From Deltaproteobacteria bacterium Ga0077539 (lineage in GTDB: Bacteria; Myxococcota_A; Polyangia; Polyangiales; Ga0077539), in contig LNEO01000131.1 in the NCBI GenBank assembly GCA_001465015.1, positions 53,279 through 117,278 on the forward strand: 64,000 nucleotides of DNA, in the 5' to 3' direction. Each line of letters starts with the position of its first letter. The first letter of the stretch is position 1. The translations under genes and the position numbers were made by a program. The notes below the pieces were generated by a model. The model was not told where the DNA came from. It made no database searches and saw only the letters and a program-made list of their open reading frames with translations. Shown in pieces: positions 17,419 through 27,136 of this stretch.

Positions 17419-19225
17419 GCTTGCCGCGCTCGGGCGACAGCGGCTGGTCGTTGAAGGTCGCGTCTTCGAGCGCAGCGATCACCGCGTCGATGCTCTCGGC
17501 GCGGATCGGAACGATCGCGAAGCGGTCGTAGATCTTGATGCTGCCGATGTCCCTCGGCGCGATCCCGGCCTTGTCGCGGATCAATCGCGCGAGGTCGCCG
17601 CCCCGAGCGCCGTCACGGCGACCGACGGCGACGCGCAGCTCGCCCATGTCCGACTCGATCGTCTCGGGCTCGAGGCCCGGGTCCGCTCCGCCGTGAACGT
17701 CGATGCGTCGTGGCTTGTCCTGCGCGCTGCGCGAGCGCGGCCTTCGACCGGCGCCACCTTCGGCGCTCGGGGCGCTCTTGGGCGCAGCCACCTCGGCCTC
17801 TTCGGGGGCCTCCGGCGGCGCGGGCTGCGTCGGTATCGACGACGGGGCGACCACGACCACGGGGCGCTCGTCCGCAACGCGGGCGCCGAGCTCGAGGGCG
17901 TCTTGAGTGGCCTGATAGAAGAACTTCTTGAGCAGGTAGCCGATCATCCGCTCGCCGTCGTCGTGGGCGACGATGCGGCGGGCGAGCGCTGCGGTCTCGG
18001 CGTCGAGCACGCCGATCGACTCTTCGCGCAGCGCGGCGAGGCGCTCGAGCTCTCGGCGAGTGCGCTCTTCAGCGGCTGACGGCAGGGCGCGCTCGATGGG
18101 GCGAATTCCGTACGTCAGGCGCAGCATGTAGACGCTGCCCACGTCCGCAGGGCCAAAGAGCGAGACGGCGATGCCGCGACGGCCCGCGCGCCCGGTGCGA
18201 CCCGTGCGGTGCACGTACGTCTCGGCCTCGGCGGGGAAGCCGAAGTTCACCACGTGCGAGACGTCCGTCACGTCGATGCCGCGCGCCGCGACGTCGGTCG
18301 CGACGAGGTGCTGGATCTTTCGCTCGCGAAACGCGGCGAGCACGCGCTCGCGCGCGCTCTGCTCGAGCTCACCCGAGAGGTAGTCCACCGAGAAGCCGCG
18401 CTGCTGGAGCGCCGTCGCGACCGACTGCGTCTCGTCGCGGGTGTTGCAGAAAACGATCGCACGGTCTGGAGACTCGAGCTCGAGCACGCGAGCGAGCGAG
18501 CTGACCCGATCTTGCGACCCGACGAAGTACAAGAAGTGATCGATCGAGTCTGGCGAGATCTGGTCCGCCGAGAGAAGAACCGCCTCGGGATCCTTCTGGT
18601 GACGATTGGCCATCCGGCGGATCGCCTCGGGCATCGTCGCGCTGAAGAGCAGCGTCTGGCGGGTGCGGGGCAGGCGCTCGAGAATTGCGTTGAGCTCTTC
18701 AGCAAAGCCCATCGAGAGCATCTCGTCGGCCTCGTCGAGGCAGACGGTCTTGAGCTCGGACGGGTCGAAGGTCCCGCGCTTCAAGTGATCGAGGACGCGG
18801 CCAGGCGTACCGACGATGACGTGGGCGCCAGCGCGGATTTCGTCGACCTGCTTCTCGAGTGAAGCGCCGCCGTAGATCGCGCAGGGCACGACGCCTTTCA
18901 GCTTTCCGAGGCGGGCGAACTCGACGGAGACCTGCAGCGCGAGCTCGCGCGTCGGGCAGAGCACGAGCACCTGAACGCCGCGCGCCGGGTCGACGATCCG
19001 ATCGATGAGCGGCAGGGCGAACGCGGCGGTCTTACCAGAACCCGTCTTGCTCTGAACCACCACGTCCTTGCCCGCGGCGACGGGGCCGAACACCGCGGCT
19101 TGCACGTCCGTGGGTCGCGTGTACCCGGCGTCTTGCACCGCGCGGCGCACGGCCAGCGAGAGCTTGAGCGCGTCGAAGGACAGCGGCGGGGTCGGTGGAG
19201 TTGAATTCGTGGGCGCAGTGGTCAT
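17372..19225 (-). CDS. DEAD-box ATP-dependent RNA helicase with DbpA-like RNA-binding tail
   Basis: 617 residues. Core motifs: Walker A-type SKTGSGKTAAF, PTRELALQ, TPGRVLDHL, DEADEML, SATMP, VATDVAARGIDV and HRTGRTGRAGR. After a low-complexity Pro/Ala/Glu linker the C-terminus (MGELRVAVGRRDGARGGDL...IGSIKIYDRFAIVPI) matches the DbpA/CsdA RNA-binding domain. This is the DeaD/CsdA type, active in ribosome assembly and mRNA unwinding in the cold. Its last 47 bases overlap the P450 gene on the opposite strand. Confidence 0.94.
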   Translation of the reverse strand: MTTAPTNSTPPTPPLSFDALKLSLAVRRAVQDAGYTRPTDVQAAVFGPVAAGKDVVVQSKTGSGKTAAFALPLIDRIVDPARGVQVLVLCPTRELALQVSVEFARLGKLKGVVPCAIYGGASLEKQVDEIRAGAHVIVGTPGRVLDHLKRGTFDPSELKTVCLDEADEMLSMGFAEELNAILERLPRTRQTLLFSATMPEAIRRMANRHQKDPEAVLLSADQISPDSIDHFLYFVGSQDRVSSLARVLELESPDRAIVFCNTRDETQSVATALQQRGFSVDYLSGELEQSARERVLAAFRERKIQHLVATDVAARGIDVTDVSHVVNFGFPAEAETYVHRTGRTGRAGRRGIAVSLFGPADVGSVYMLRLTYGIRPIERALPSAAEERTRRELERLAALREESIGVLDAETAALARRIVAHDDGERMIGYLLKKFFYQATQDALELGARVADERPVVVVAPSSIPTQPAPPEAPEEAEVAAPKSAPSAEGGAGRRPRSRSAQDKPRRIDVHGGADPGLEPETIESDMGELRVAVGRRDGARGGDLARLIRDKAGIAPRDIGSIKIYDRFAIVPIRAESIDAVIAALEDATFNDQPLSPERGKLSEPSLVPPASSDEE

Positions 19226-19374
19226 GGGCGATTCATCGTCCGTTTCAGAGATTTAGTGTGTGTGTTGCGAAGCAGGGGTCGCTGGGAAGACACGCGCGAT
19301 GGAGTCGTTTCGTGTTTTCGATTCGTTCGACCAAAGGGCCGGTCGGCAACCCGTGCAGGGCAGAAGAAGATGCG

Positions 19375-19911
19375 TCAGCGCAGCGGCGGACGCGGAGATT
19401 GATAGCGCAACGCGCGCTCGGCGTCTGGAGTCACCTGCTGCTCGATGAGCCTGGCGTTGCCCTCGGCGCGGTGTCGCCACCGCTCGAACGAGCGAAACGC
19501 GTCGAGCGCCTCGGGCCCCTCGGTGCGACAAAGCGGCTCGAGCGACGCCATGGCGTCGTCCAGGGCCTGCAGGTCGGCGCGGCCCCGGGGATCGCTCGTC
19601 GGACGGCGCGGCCGAAGGGACTCTCCCTCGAGGTCGACCGGGCTGAGTTTACGGGAGAATCCCGCGAACAACGACCGGACCCCGTCCTCGCACGTGCGAA
19701 AGCGGCTGGCGGTCGCGGGCTGCCCGAGGGTCTTTCGGTACACTTCGATGGTACCGGGCAGCGAAAAGAGCACGATCGCGAGGAGCAGCGACGAGCCGAG
19801 CACGACCCGCTCGCGGCCGAAGGGACTCTTGGGCGTCGGACCGGGCGATGACGACTGCGAAGAATCGTCCTTGGTCGATCGGTTGTCGGAGTCGTCTTCA
19901 GGCTGTGGCAC
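19375..19911 (-). CDS. Hypothetical single-span membrane protein
   Basis: About 178 residues with an acidic Ser-rich N-terminus (PEDDSDNRSTKDDSSQSSS). One membrane helix follows (VVLGSSLLLAIVLFSLPG), then a charged helical domain (GPEALDAFRSFERWRHRAEGNARLIEQQV). No family recognised. The start is uncertain: GTG 19911 leaves a promoter-sized gap to the divergent MshEN gene, while GTG 20004 adds about 31 residues. Coding is supported by the clear soluble/TM/soluble organisation. Confidence 0.55.
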   Translation of the reverse strand: MPQPEDDSDNRSTKDDSSQSSSPGPTPKSPFGRERVVLGSSLLLAIVLFSLPGTIEVYRKTLGQPATASRFRTCEDGVRSLFAGFSRKLSPVDLEGESLRPRRPTSDPRGRADLQALDDAMASLEPLCRTEGPEALDAFRSFERWRHRAEGNARLIEQQVTPDAERALRYQSPRPPLR

Positions 19912-20022
19912 GATCTGCTCGTACGCTAGAAAATCCAGCGCGAGTGTGACTACGCCGTCGAGCCACACCCGGTCAAGGCAGACACGCCCCTCAATCTCCT
20001 GCACTCTCGAGGTACACACAAC

Positions 20023-21282
20023 TTGGCGCCGCGCGTTCGCATCGGAGAACTCCTGGTAGACGCAGGTCTCATTTCGCAAGACCAGCTCGACCGTGCGCTC
20101 GAAGCGCAGCGCGTCGAAGGGGGCGGGAGCCAGCGGCTCGGGCAGGTCATCGTCGCGCTCGGCTTCGTCACCGAAGGGCAGTTCGCTCGCGTGCTGTCGC
20201 AGCAGCTGGCGGTGCCCTGGGTGTCTCTGTCTCACATCGATTTTTCGCCGACGCTCTTGCAGCTGGTCGATCGCCAGATGGCCGAGAAATACACGGTCAT
20301 TCCTGTGTATATCCGTCGCGAGCGTCGCGACGTCGACACGCTGTATCTCGCGATGGACGACCCCACGCAGGACGACGTTCTTCGCATCGTGTCCGATCGG
20401 ACCAAGATGCCGGTCCGTCCGATGATCGCGCCGCCTTCGGACATCATTCACGCGATCATTCGCGCGTACGGGCCCAAGGACGATTTCGAGGACGAGCCGC
20501 ACTCGGCGCTGTTTCCCCTGCCCCTGGTCAGGCGTCCCTCGCAGCCGAGGATCACGCCCACCCCGAGCTCGCCGCAGTCGTCGCCGCGCCCGGGGCCTCC
20601 GCCGCGGCCGACGCCGATGCCCCAAGCGTCGCCGTCGCTCCCGACACTCACGCCCGACCAGCCGATCGAACGACCCACGGTGAAACAGATCGCGTCGCCC
20701 GCGCGAGACGATTCGTTCACCGAGGAGCCGACGGTCGTCAAGCCCGCGGAGGCAGAGCAGCCAAGGGCGGACGAGACTGTTTCTTCACCTGCGGAAGAGA
20801 CTCGGTCCCCGCGTGTGGAAGAGCCATTGGTTGCGCCCGCAGAGGCACCAGTGACCGCGCCCGCCGCGAACCACACCGCCGCCAACCCCGCGCCCGCAGC
20901 GCCGTCTTCTGGGGACACCGCCGCGGAGAAGCCAGCGACGAGCAAGCCCAAGCAGCCGAAGATGATTTCGCTCACGCTGCTCGACGGCACAACGATTCAA
21001 CTGCCGTCCTCGCGCCACCGCGCCAAGACCAAGCACGCGTCGACGAACGACCAGTCCGAGGCGTTCGATGAGCCCAAGACCGTCACGCAGGCGGTGCGAC
21101 GGGACAGCCAGCAGGCCGCGGAGTCGATCGTAGCGACGCTTCGCGCGGCGACGAGAGACCTCAGCCCCGCGGCGCGAGCGACGCGATGGGAGGGAGTCGT
21201 GGGCGCGTTGATCGAGGCGCTGATCGAGAAGGGCGCGCTCACGGAGGGGGAGCTCCGCGCCGCGCTCGACCGCAAGCGCTGA
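20023..21282 (+). CDS. MshEN (type II secretion ATPase N-terminal)-domain protein
   Basis: 419 residues from a TTG start. Residues 1-150 are a MshEN/GspE N-terminal domain: RIGELLVDAGLISQDQLDRAL, GQVIVALGFVTEGQFARVLSQQL, AEKYTVIPVYIRRE and LYLAMDDPTQDDVLRIV. This fold binds nucleotides, including c-di-GMP in some members. A long Pro/Thr/Glu-rich disordered linker follows, and then a short helical C-terminus (RWEGVVGALIEALIEKGALTEGELRAAL) that resembles a second partial copy. There is no ATPase domain, so it is probably a signalling or adaptor protein. Confidence 0.85.
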   Translation: MAPRVRIGELLVDAGLISQDQLDRALEAQRVEGGGSQRLGQVIVALGFVTEGQFARVLSQQLAVPWVSLSHIDFSPTLLQLVDRQMAEKYTVIPVYIRRERRDVDTLYLAMDDPTQDDVLRIVSDRTKMPVRPMIAPPSDIIHAIIRAYGPKDDFEDEPHSALFPLPLVRRPSQPRITPTPSSPQSSPRPGPPPRPTPMPQASPSLPTLTPDQPIERPTVKQIASPARDDSFTEEPTVVKPAEAEQPRADETVSSPAEETRSPRVEEPLVAPAEAPVTAPAANHTAANPAPAAPSSGDTAAEKPATSKPKQPKMISLTLLDGTTIQLPSSRHRAKTKHASTNDQSEAFDEPKTVTQAVRRDSQQAAESIVATLRAATRDLSPAARATRWEGVVGALIEALIEKGALTEGELRAALDRKR

Positions 21283-21292
21283 GCGATCGCGC

Positions 21293-24130
21293 TCAGTGCG
21301 CCTCGCCCCAGGTGCGGCCGCGACCGCAGTCGACGACCAGCGGAACGTCCAGCGGAACGACGGTCTCCATCGTCGTCTTCACGAGCGGCTCGAGCTCGTC
21401 GAGCTCGTGCTCGGGCGCCTCGAAGACGAGCTCGTCGTGGACGGTCAGGATCATGCGCGTCGCGAGCTTGCGCTCTGCGATGGCCTTGTGAATGCGGATC
21501 ATCGCGACCTTCATGATGTCCGCCGAGGTGCCTTGAATCGGTGTGTTCTTCGCCATGCGCTCGGCCTGCGCGCGCAGACCCTTGTTCTCGCTGGAAATCG
21601 TGGGAAGAAACCGACGCCGACCGAGGATGGTGCGCACGCCCTCGCCCGCCCTCGCCTGCTCGACGATCTTGTCGAGGTACTGCGTCAGACCCTTGAAGGT
21701 TCGAAAGTACGCGTCGATGAAGCGCGACGCCTCGTCTCGGCTGATGCCGAGCTGCCTCGCGAGCGCGCTGTCGCCCTGCCCGTAGATCACCGCGAAGTTC
21801 ACGGTCTTCGCGCGGGTCCGTTGGTCGCGTGTGATCTCGCTGGCAGGGACCTTGAAGATCTCGACCGCGGTCCGCGTGTGGACGTCCTCGCCTTTGGTAA
21901 ACGCGTCGACGAGGATGGGGTCCTTCGACAGATGCGCGAGCACGCGCAGCTCGATCTGCGAGTAGTCCGCCGCGAGCAGCTTCCACCCCGGGGGCGCCAC
22001 GAACGCCTCGCGGATTCGCCGCCCGATCTCTGTGCGAATGGGGATGTTCTGAAGGTTGGGGTTGTTCGAGCTCAGGCGCCCCGTGGCCGCGACGGCCTGG
22101 TTGTAGCTGGTGTGAATGCGTCCCGTGGCCGGATTGACGAGCAACGGCAGGGCCGAGAGGTACGTCCCCTCGAGCTTGGCGAGCTGCCGGTGCTCGATGA
22201 TCTTCGCCGGGAGCGGGTGCTCGTCCGCGAGCTCCTCGAGGACCTCTGCGTCGGTCGAGCGCGAGGTCTTGGTGCGCTTGATGACCCGGAGCTTCAGCTC
22301 GTCGAAGAGGATCGTCTCGAGCTGACGCGGCGAGTTGACGTTGAACTCTTTGCCCGCGATCTTGATGAGCTCTTTTTCGAGCGCTGCCATCTGCGAGCGG
22401 ACCTCGACGCCGAGCTTCTCGAGCAGCGGAACGTCCACGAGCACGCCCCGCTCCTCCATCGTGGACAGCACGAGCGCGAGCGGGATCTCGACGTCGTCCA
22501 TGAGCGGTCGCAGGTCGTTTTCGTCGAGCCTGGGGCTGAGCTTGTTCGCGAGGATCCGCGCGATGTCCGCGTCTTCGGCGGCGTACTGCGTGGCGCTCGC
22601 GATGTCCACCTGCTCGAACGTGAGCTGGTGCCCGCGGGTCTTCTTCGTCACCGTGTCGTACGAGATCATCCTGTAGCCGAGCTCGCCGAGCGCCACCTCG
22701 TCGAGCTTGTGCGAGTGCCGCTCGGGGTCGATCAGGTAGCTCGCGATCATCGAGTCGAACGAGTAGCCATCGACGGGCACGCCGGCGCGACGGAGCACGA
22801 TGTCATCGTACTTGATATGGTGACCACATTTCTTGACGGACTTGTCCGCGAGCAGCGGACCGAGCTTGGCGAGCACGACGTCCCTGGGAATCTGCGGCGG
22901 ATCACCGATCACTCGATGGCTGATGGGGACGTACACCGCCTCGTCGTCGGACCAGGCGAGCGACACTCCCACGAGCTCTGCCCGCGACGGCTCGATCGAC
23001 GTGGTCTCGGTGTCCAGGCCGATGAAGCCCACCTCTCGGCAGCGCGCGATGGCTTCCTCGAGCTCCTTCACGGTGAGCACCGCGCGGTAGCGCTTGCTCG
23101 AGGCGTCCCGTATCCCCGTCGCGCCGCCGGCGTCGGTCGCGCTCGTCGCTGCCTTCGCGCCGTCTGCAGAGCCGGCCTTCGCGGTCGTGATCGGGCTCTC
23201 GCCGCGCGCGAGCTTGACCTCTCGCTCTGCGGACTCGAACTGATCGAGCAGACGCCCGAACTCCAGGTCGGTGTAGAGCTTTCGAATCCGATCGGCGTCC
23301 CAACCGCCGTAGACCAGCTTGTCGAGGTCGAGCTCGACCGTCACGAGCGCCCCGTCGAGCTTGACGAGGCGAAACGAGAGACGCGCGAGATCCGCCTCTT
23401 TTTGCAGGTTTTCTTTCAGCTTTCCCTTCATCGAACCCGCGGCCGCGAGCACGCCTTCGAGGTCGCCGTGCTCGGTGACGAGCTTCGCGGCGGTCTTCTC
23501 TCCGACGCCCGACACGCCAGGAACGTTGTCCGACGTGTCCCCCATCAGCGCGAGCAGATCCGCCACGCGCTCGGGCGCGACGCCCCACTTCTCTTTCACT
23601 TCACCGCGGCCGTACACGACGTTGCGCATCGCGTCCCACTGCAGAACATCGTCGTCGACGAGCTGCATCAGGTCCTTGTCGGCCGAGCAGATCACCGTCA
23701 CCAGGCCATGCTTCTTCGCCTCTCGAACGCCAGCCGCGATCAGGTCGTCCGCCTCGAACCCTTCTCGCTGCAGCACGGGGATCGCCCACGCCTCGACCAG
23801 CTCGCGACACCGATGCACCTGCGGCAGAAGATCGGCCGGCGGCTCGGGGCGGTTGGCCTTGTAATCTTTGTACAGCTCGGTGCGAAAGCTCTCGTCGCGC
23901 GCCGAGTCCATCGCGACCGCGAGGTACCGAGGTCGCTGCTCGCGCACGAGTCGCATCAGCATGTTGGCCACGCCCATGACCGCGTGCGTGACCTCGCCCT
24001 TGGAGTTCGAGAGCGGCCTCAGCCCGTGATACGCGCGGTACACGTAGCCCGACAGATCGAGCAAGTAGAGGACCTTCGGGTCTCCGACCGGTGGAAGCGA
24101 TGCGACCATGACGAAAACGGTCCATACCAT
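21293..24130 (-). CDS. polA: DNA polymerase I
   Basis: 945 residues with all three domains: 5' nuclease (N-terminal 300, GDTSDNVPGVSGVGEKTA), 3'-5' exonuclease (FIGLDTETTS, so proofreading residues are present) and polymerase (motif A DYSQIELRVLAH, motif B RTRAKTVNFAVIYGQG, motif C VHDELVFEAP). It fills gaps in repair and removes Okazaki primers. ATG 24130 has GGGGAG nine bases upstream; ATG 24109 is an alternative with no visible ribosome site. It lies 79 bases downstream of the hemW-like gene on the same strand. Confidence 0.97.
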   Translation of the reverse strand: MVWTVFVMVASLPPVGDPKVLYLLDLSGYVYRAYHGLRPLSNSKGEVTHAVMGVANMLMRLVREQRPRYLAVAMDSARDESFRTELYKDYKANRPEPPADLLPQVHRCRELVEAWAIPVLQREGFEADDLIAAGVREAKKHGLVTVICSADKDLMQLVDDDVLQWDAMRNVVYGRGEVKEKWGVAPERVADLLALMGDTSDNVPGVSGVGEKTAAKLVTEHGDLEGVLAAAGSMKGKLKENLQKEADLARLSFRLVKLDGALVTVELDLDKLVYGGWDADRIRKLYTDLEFGRLLDQFESAEREVKLARGESPITTAKAGSADGAKAATSATDAGGATGIRDASSKRYRAVLTVKELEEAIARCREVGFIGLDTETTSIEPSRAELVGVSLAWSDDEAVYVPISHRVIGDPPQIPRDVVLAKLGPLLADKSVKKCGHHIKYDDIVLRRAGVPVDGYSFDSMIASYLIDPERHSHKLDEVALGELGYRMISYDTVTKKTRGHQLTFEQVDIASATQYAAEDADIARILANKLSPRLDENDLRPLMDDVEIPLALVLSTMEERGVLVDVPLLEKLGVEVRSQMAALEKELIKIAGKEFNVNSPRQLETILFDELKLRVIKRTKTSRSTDAEVLEELADEHPLPAKIIEHRQLAKLEGTYLSALPLLVNPATGRIHTSYNQAVAATGRLSSNNPNLQNIPIRTEIGRRIREAFVAPPGWKLLAADYSQIELRVLAHLSKDPILVDAFTKGEDVHTRTAVEIFKVPASEITRDQRTRAKTVNFAVIYGQGDSALARQLGISRDEASRFIDAYFRTFKGLTQYLDKIVEQARAGEGVRTILGRRRFLPTISSENKGLRAQAERMAKNTPIQGTSADIMKVAMIRIHKAIAERKLATRMILTVHDELVFEAPEHELDELEPLVKTTMETVVPLDVPLVVDCGRGRTWGEAH

Positions 24131-24209
24131 CGCCGCGCGCTCCCCACGCAGTTCGCGACAACGCTCGCGACGGTGAGGGACATTCGCTGTCCGATTCCGG
24201 ACGGCTGGG

Positions 24210-25370
24210 TCAGAAGATCGAAGACACGATGTCGTCGGCGAGCAGCCAACGCGCTCGCGGAATCACGAGCCGATCGCCGTCATCCGTGAGCCAGCCCCGG
24301 CGCACCGCCTTCTCGATCGCGCGCTCGCGGCCGACGCGCGGGTCGACGCCGATCCGCTCAGCCAGCGCTCGCAGCGAGACCCCTTCGGTCGTTCGCAGCC
24401 CGAGCATCAGCCCCTCTCGCACCCTGTCGTCCGACCCGAGCTCCTCGAGCTCTTCGCGGGGTCGCTCGCGACGCGCGCCCGCCTCGAGGTAGGAGGGCAC
24501 GTCGTAGACGTTCTTGTAGCGAAGCACGCGGCCGTCTCGAACGGTGCAGCCGACGGCGCCAGCTCCAAGGCCCACATAATCATCTCCCCGCCAATAATGC
24601 TCGTTGTGCAGCCCACGCTGACCGGGCGTCGCGTAGTTGGACACCTCGTAGTGCTCGAGCCCCAAAGACTCCGCGCATCGCTCGGCCGCTTCGAAGAGCG
24701 CGGCCACGCCGTCGTCCGGGAGCTTGCGCAGCCTCCCTTTGCGCGCGAGCTCGCCGAAGCGCGTCGCGGGCTCGATCGTCAGCGCGTAGGCCGAAAGATG
24801 CCCCGCCCCGAGCTCGACGAGGCGACGCATGTCCTCGACGAGCTCGTCTTCGGACTGCTCGGGCATCCCGAACATCAAGTCCGCCGTGACACGAAGCGCT
24901 GCTCGCGACGAGGCAGCGCGAAGCGCTCGCTCGGCCTGCGGGGCGTCGTGCAGCCGACCGAGGTACCGAAGGTGCCGCTCGCGCAGCGATTGAACGCCGA
25001 GCGACAGGCGCGTGACGCCGATGTCCTCGAGCGCGGCGGCGCGATCCTCGTCGAGCGACGTCGGATTGCACTCGACGGTGACCTCTCGAGGCGACCCCGA
25101 AAACGTCGACTGGATCGCCCGGAGCACGCGACCGAGGGCCTCGACGCTCCACAAGCTGGGCGTGCCCCCGCCGAAGAAGACGGTGTCGATCGGCCCCTGT
25201 ACGGCGTCGCGCGCGCGGATCTCGAGCTCGGACACGACCGCGTCTGCGTACGCTTCGTGTGGAATATTTCTTGGGTTGATCGCCTCGGTCGCGAAGTCGC
25301 AGTACGGGCATCGCTGCAGGCACCATGGAACATGGACGTACACAGCGACGCTGGATTCGGCGCGGGCCAT
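24210..25370 (-). CDS. hemW: HemW-like radical SAM protein (coproporphyrinogen III oxidase-like, heme chaperone family)
   Basis: 386 residues. The radical SAM cluster motif is WCLQRCPYCDF (CxxxCxxC). GGGTPSLW binds SAM, VTVECNPTS and YWRGDDYVGLGAGA follow, and the C-terminal domain is of HemN/HemW type (GLMLGLRTTEGVSL). HemW proteins bind heme and deliver it to respiratory enzymes; they are often annotated as oxygen-independent coproporphyrinogen oxidase. ATG 25370 gives the usual HemW N-terminus; ATG 25442 would add 24 residues. Confidence 0.9.
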   Translation of the reverse strand: MARAESSVAVYVHVPWCLQRCPYCDFATEAINPRNIPHEAYADAVVSELEIRARDAVQGPIDTVFFGGGTPSLWSVEALGRVLRAIQSTFSGSPREVTVECNPTSLDEDRAAALEDIGVTRLSLGVQSLRERHLRYLGRLHDAPQAERALRAASSRAALRVTADLMFGMPEQSEDELVEDMRRLVELGAGHLSAYALTIEPATRFGELARKGRLRKLPDDGVAALFEAAERCAESLGLEHYEVSNYATPGQRGLHNEHYWRGDDYVGLGAGAVGCTVRDGRVLRYKNVYDVPSYLEAGARRERPREELEELGSDDRVREGLMLGLRTTEGVSLRALAERIGVDPRVGRERAIEKAVRRGWLTDDGDRLVIPRARWLLADDIVSSIF

Positions 25371-25521
25371 CGGGCCGCGAGGATACCTGCCGTAGGCGTC
25401 GGGTCGACCGTCGACGACGAAACCGTCGTTTCTCCCGTCCATGAATCGGCGGCCCCGCGGCGTCCGTCGGTGACGAGGACGCTCGTGGGCGCGTACTCTT
25501 CCTCGCGCGTTTGTCCTCCCG

Positions 25522-27114
25522 ATGATCCGTTGGCTCTTCGTCGAAGCGTTGCGCACGCTGCTGTCGCTCCTTCTCGTGAGCATCATCGCGTTCGTCATCC
25601 TCGACACCGCTGGCGTCCACGATTGGTACGGCACGCTCGCTCCGGGAAACGCCTTCGGGATGTCCGCGGACGAAGCGCTCTTGCGAAACACCCCCAAGCT
25701 CTTCGTGCGCTCCGTCGAAGACGCGACGATCCTCACGCAGCGAGACCTTGCGCTCCTCGGCAACCCGCAGCGACGCGACGCCGCTCGCGCAAGGCTGCTC
25801 GAGCGCGGCGCGGTCGTCGTCCCGACGATCCTCGAGGGGCTCGACGCGCGGCCCCCAGAGGTTCAACGAGAGGCGTTCGAGCTGCTCTCGCGGCTCTCGC
25901 CGGCGCTCACCGGGGGAGCGACAGCGCCCGTCGACCCAGCGCGAGCCCGACGCTTCTGGGACAACTTTCGGGTGATGTACGAGATCGACCTTCGCGACGC
26001 CTTCGCGCGACGGCACATCCAACGCATCGTCGATCACGACAGCCCCAACGCGCGCGCGCAGCTCGCTCGGCTCGGATCGCTCGCGCTGCCCGCGCTCTTC
26101 GAGGCGCTCGACAGCGAGCTCGAGACCGCCTCTGCGCGGCGCCTGTGCGCGATCGCCAGCGAAATCACAGGCCGATCGAGGCTCATCCCAGAAGGAGCAA
26201 CCGCGCAGCAGACCCGAGCCGTGGTCGAGGCCTGGCGCGCGTGGTGGTTCGTCCATCGGCTCGAGTACACGCGGACGGGCCAGACGCAGCGATCGCTCGG
26301 ACACGTCACCGAGGCGCGCTACGGACGGTGGCTCCTGCGCGCGCTCGAGGGCAAGCTCGGGCCCGTTCGCGCGTCGGGGCAAGGCGTGCTCGTCGAGGCC
26401 CGGGGAAGATTGCCGCGGAGCACCGCGGTCGCTGGGCTCGGCGGCCTCGTGGCGACGGCGTTGGTCGTCGCGTTTGGCGGAGGAAAGCAGCTGCGCGCGC
26501 GGCCGCTGAAGACCAAGCTCGTCGACCTGGCGGCGGCGCTGATTCCCGGGCTCGTCGCGTTTTCTGTGGGATTTTTTGCGCTGTGCTCGGTCGTCGCCGA
26601 CCGCCAGGGGCCCGTCGCGCTCGTGCGAAGCGTGCTCGCAGACTGGCCGGAGATCCTCGCAGGGATCGCGCTCGTCACCGGTCCGGCGGCGCTCTTTTTG
26701 CGACGCGAGCAGGCGAGGATCGTCCTCGGCGCGGTTCGATCGGAGGCCGAGTCGTGGGTCGAAGAGAGCGCGACGCCCAAGCCCGCGCAGCTCTTGCGAC
26801 ACGGCGCGCGGGTCGGAGTCGCGTCGCTCCTTGCGCCCGCGGCGCTCAACGCGCTCGTGATCCTCGGGCTCACGGTGCTGGTCGAGCCCATCGCGCACGT
26901 GGACGGAATGGGCGCGCTGACGCTCGTCGCGCTCACGACGAACGACGGAGTGTGGCTCCAGATCGCGATTCTATCGGTTGTTCCTGTGGCGATCGGGACG
27001 CGCTGGGCGCGGACCGCGCTGTTGTGGGCGCTCGGCGGGACGCGCGCGGTCTTCGCGAAGCCGACTGTTCGCGAGGGCGGAGACGTCGAGTCCGACGTGC
27101 AAAACAGCCAGTAG
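25522..27114 (+). CDS. Membrane protein resembling an OppB/DppB-type ABC permease, with a large soluble insert
   Basis: 530 residues. An N-terminal helix (TLLSLLLVSIIAFVILDTAG) is followed by about 270 hydrophilic, HEAT-like helical residues (ERGAVVVPTILEGLDARPPEVQ). The membrane domain follows. Its last part, from AESWVEESATPKPAQLLRHG through LNALVILGLTVLVEPIAHVDGMG, follows the EAA-loop order of peptide-transport permeases (RHALRNALIP...V.E.VF..PG.G). The alignment is distant. No ABC ATPase or binding protein is adjacent. It could be a permease relative turned to another job. Confidence 0.65.
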   Translation: MIRWLFVEALRTLLSLLLVSIIAFVILDTAGVHDWYGTLAPGNAFGMSADEALLRNTPKLFVRSVEDATILTQRDLALLGNPQRRDAARARLLERGAVVVPTILEGLDARPPEVQREAFELLSRLSPALTGGATAPVDPARARRFWDNFRVMYEIDLRDAFARRHIQRIVDHDSPNARAQLARLGSLALPALFEALDSELETASARRLCAIASEITGRSRLIPEGATAQQTRAVVEAWRAWWFVHRLEYTRTGQTQRSLGHVTEARYGRWLLRALEGKLGPVRASGQGVLVEARGRLPRSTAVAGLGGLVATALVVAFGGGKQLRARPLKTKLVDLAAALIPGLVAFSVGFFALCSVVADRQGPVALVRSVLADWPEILAGIALVTGPAALFLRREQARIVLGAVRSEAESWVEESATPKPAQLLRHGARVGVASLLAPAALNALVILGLTVLVEPIAHVDGMGALTLVALTTNDGVWLQIAILSVVPVAIGTRWARTALLWALGGTRAVFAKPTVREGGDVESDVQNSQ

Positions 27115-27136
27115 TTCGCGTACGATCCCCACTATC

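Noticed and set aside
21296..24289. Nearly 1000-codon plus-strand open frame opposite polA
   Set aside because: It is low-complexity, Arg/Leu/Glu-rich and has no motifs, while the minus strand encodes a complete DNA polymerase I.
24580..26898. Long minus-strand frame across hemW and the OppB-like gene
   Set aside because: Arg/Glu-rich shadow; both strands have better genes with motifs here.
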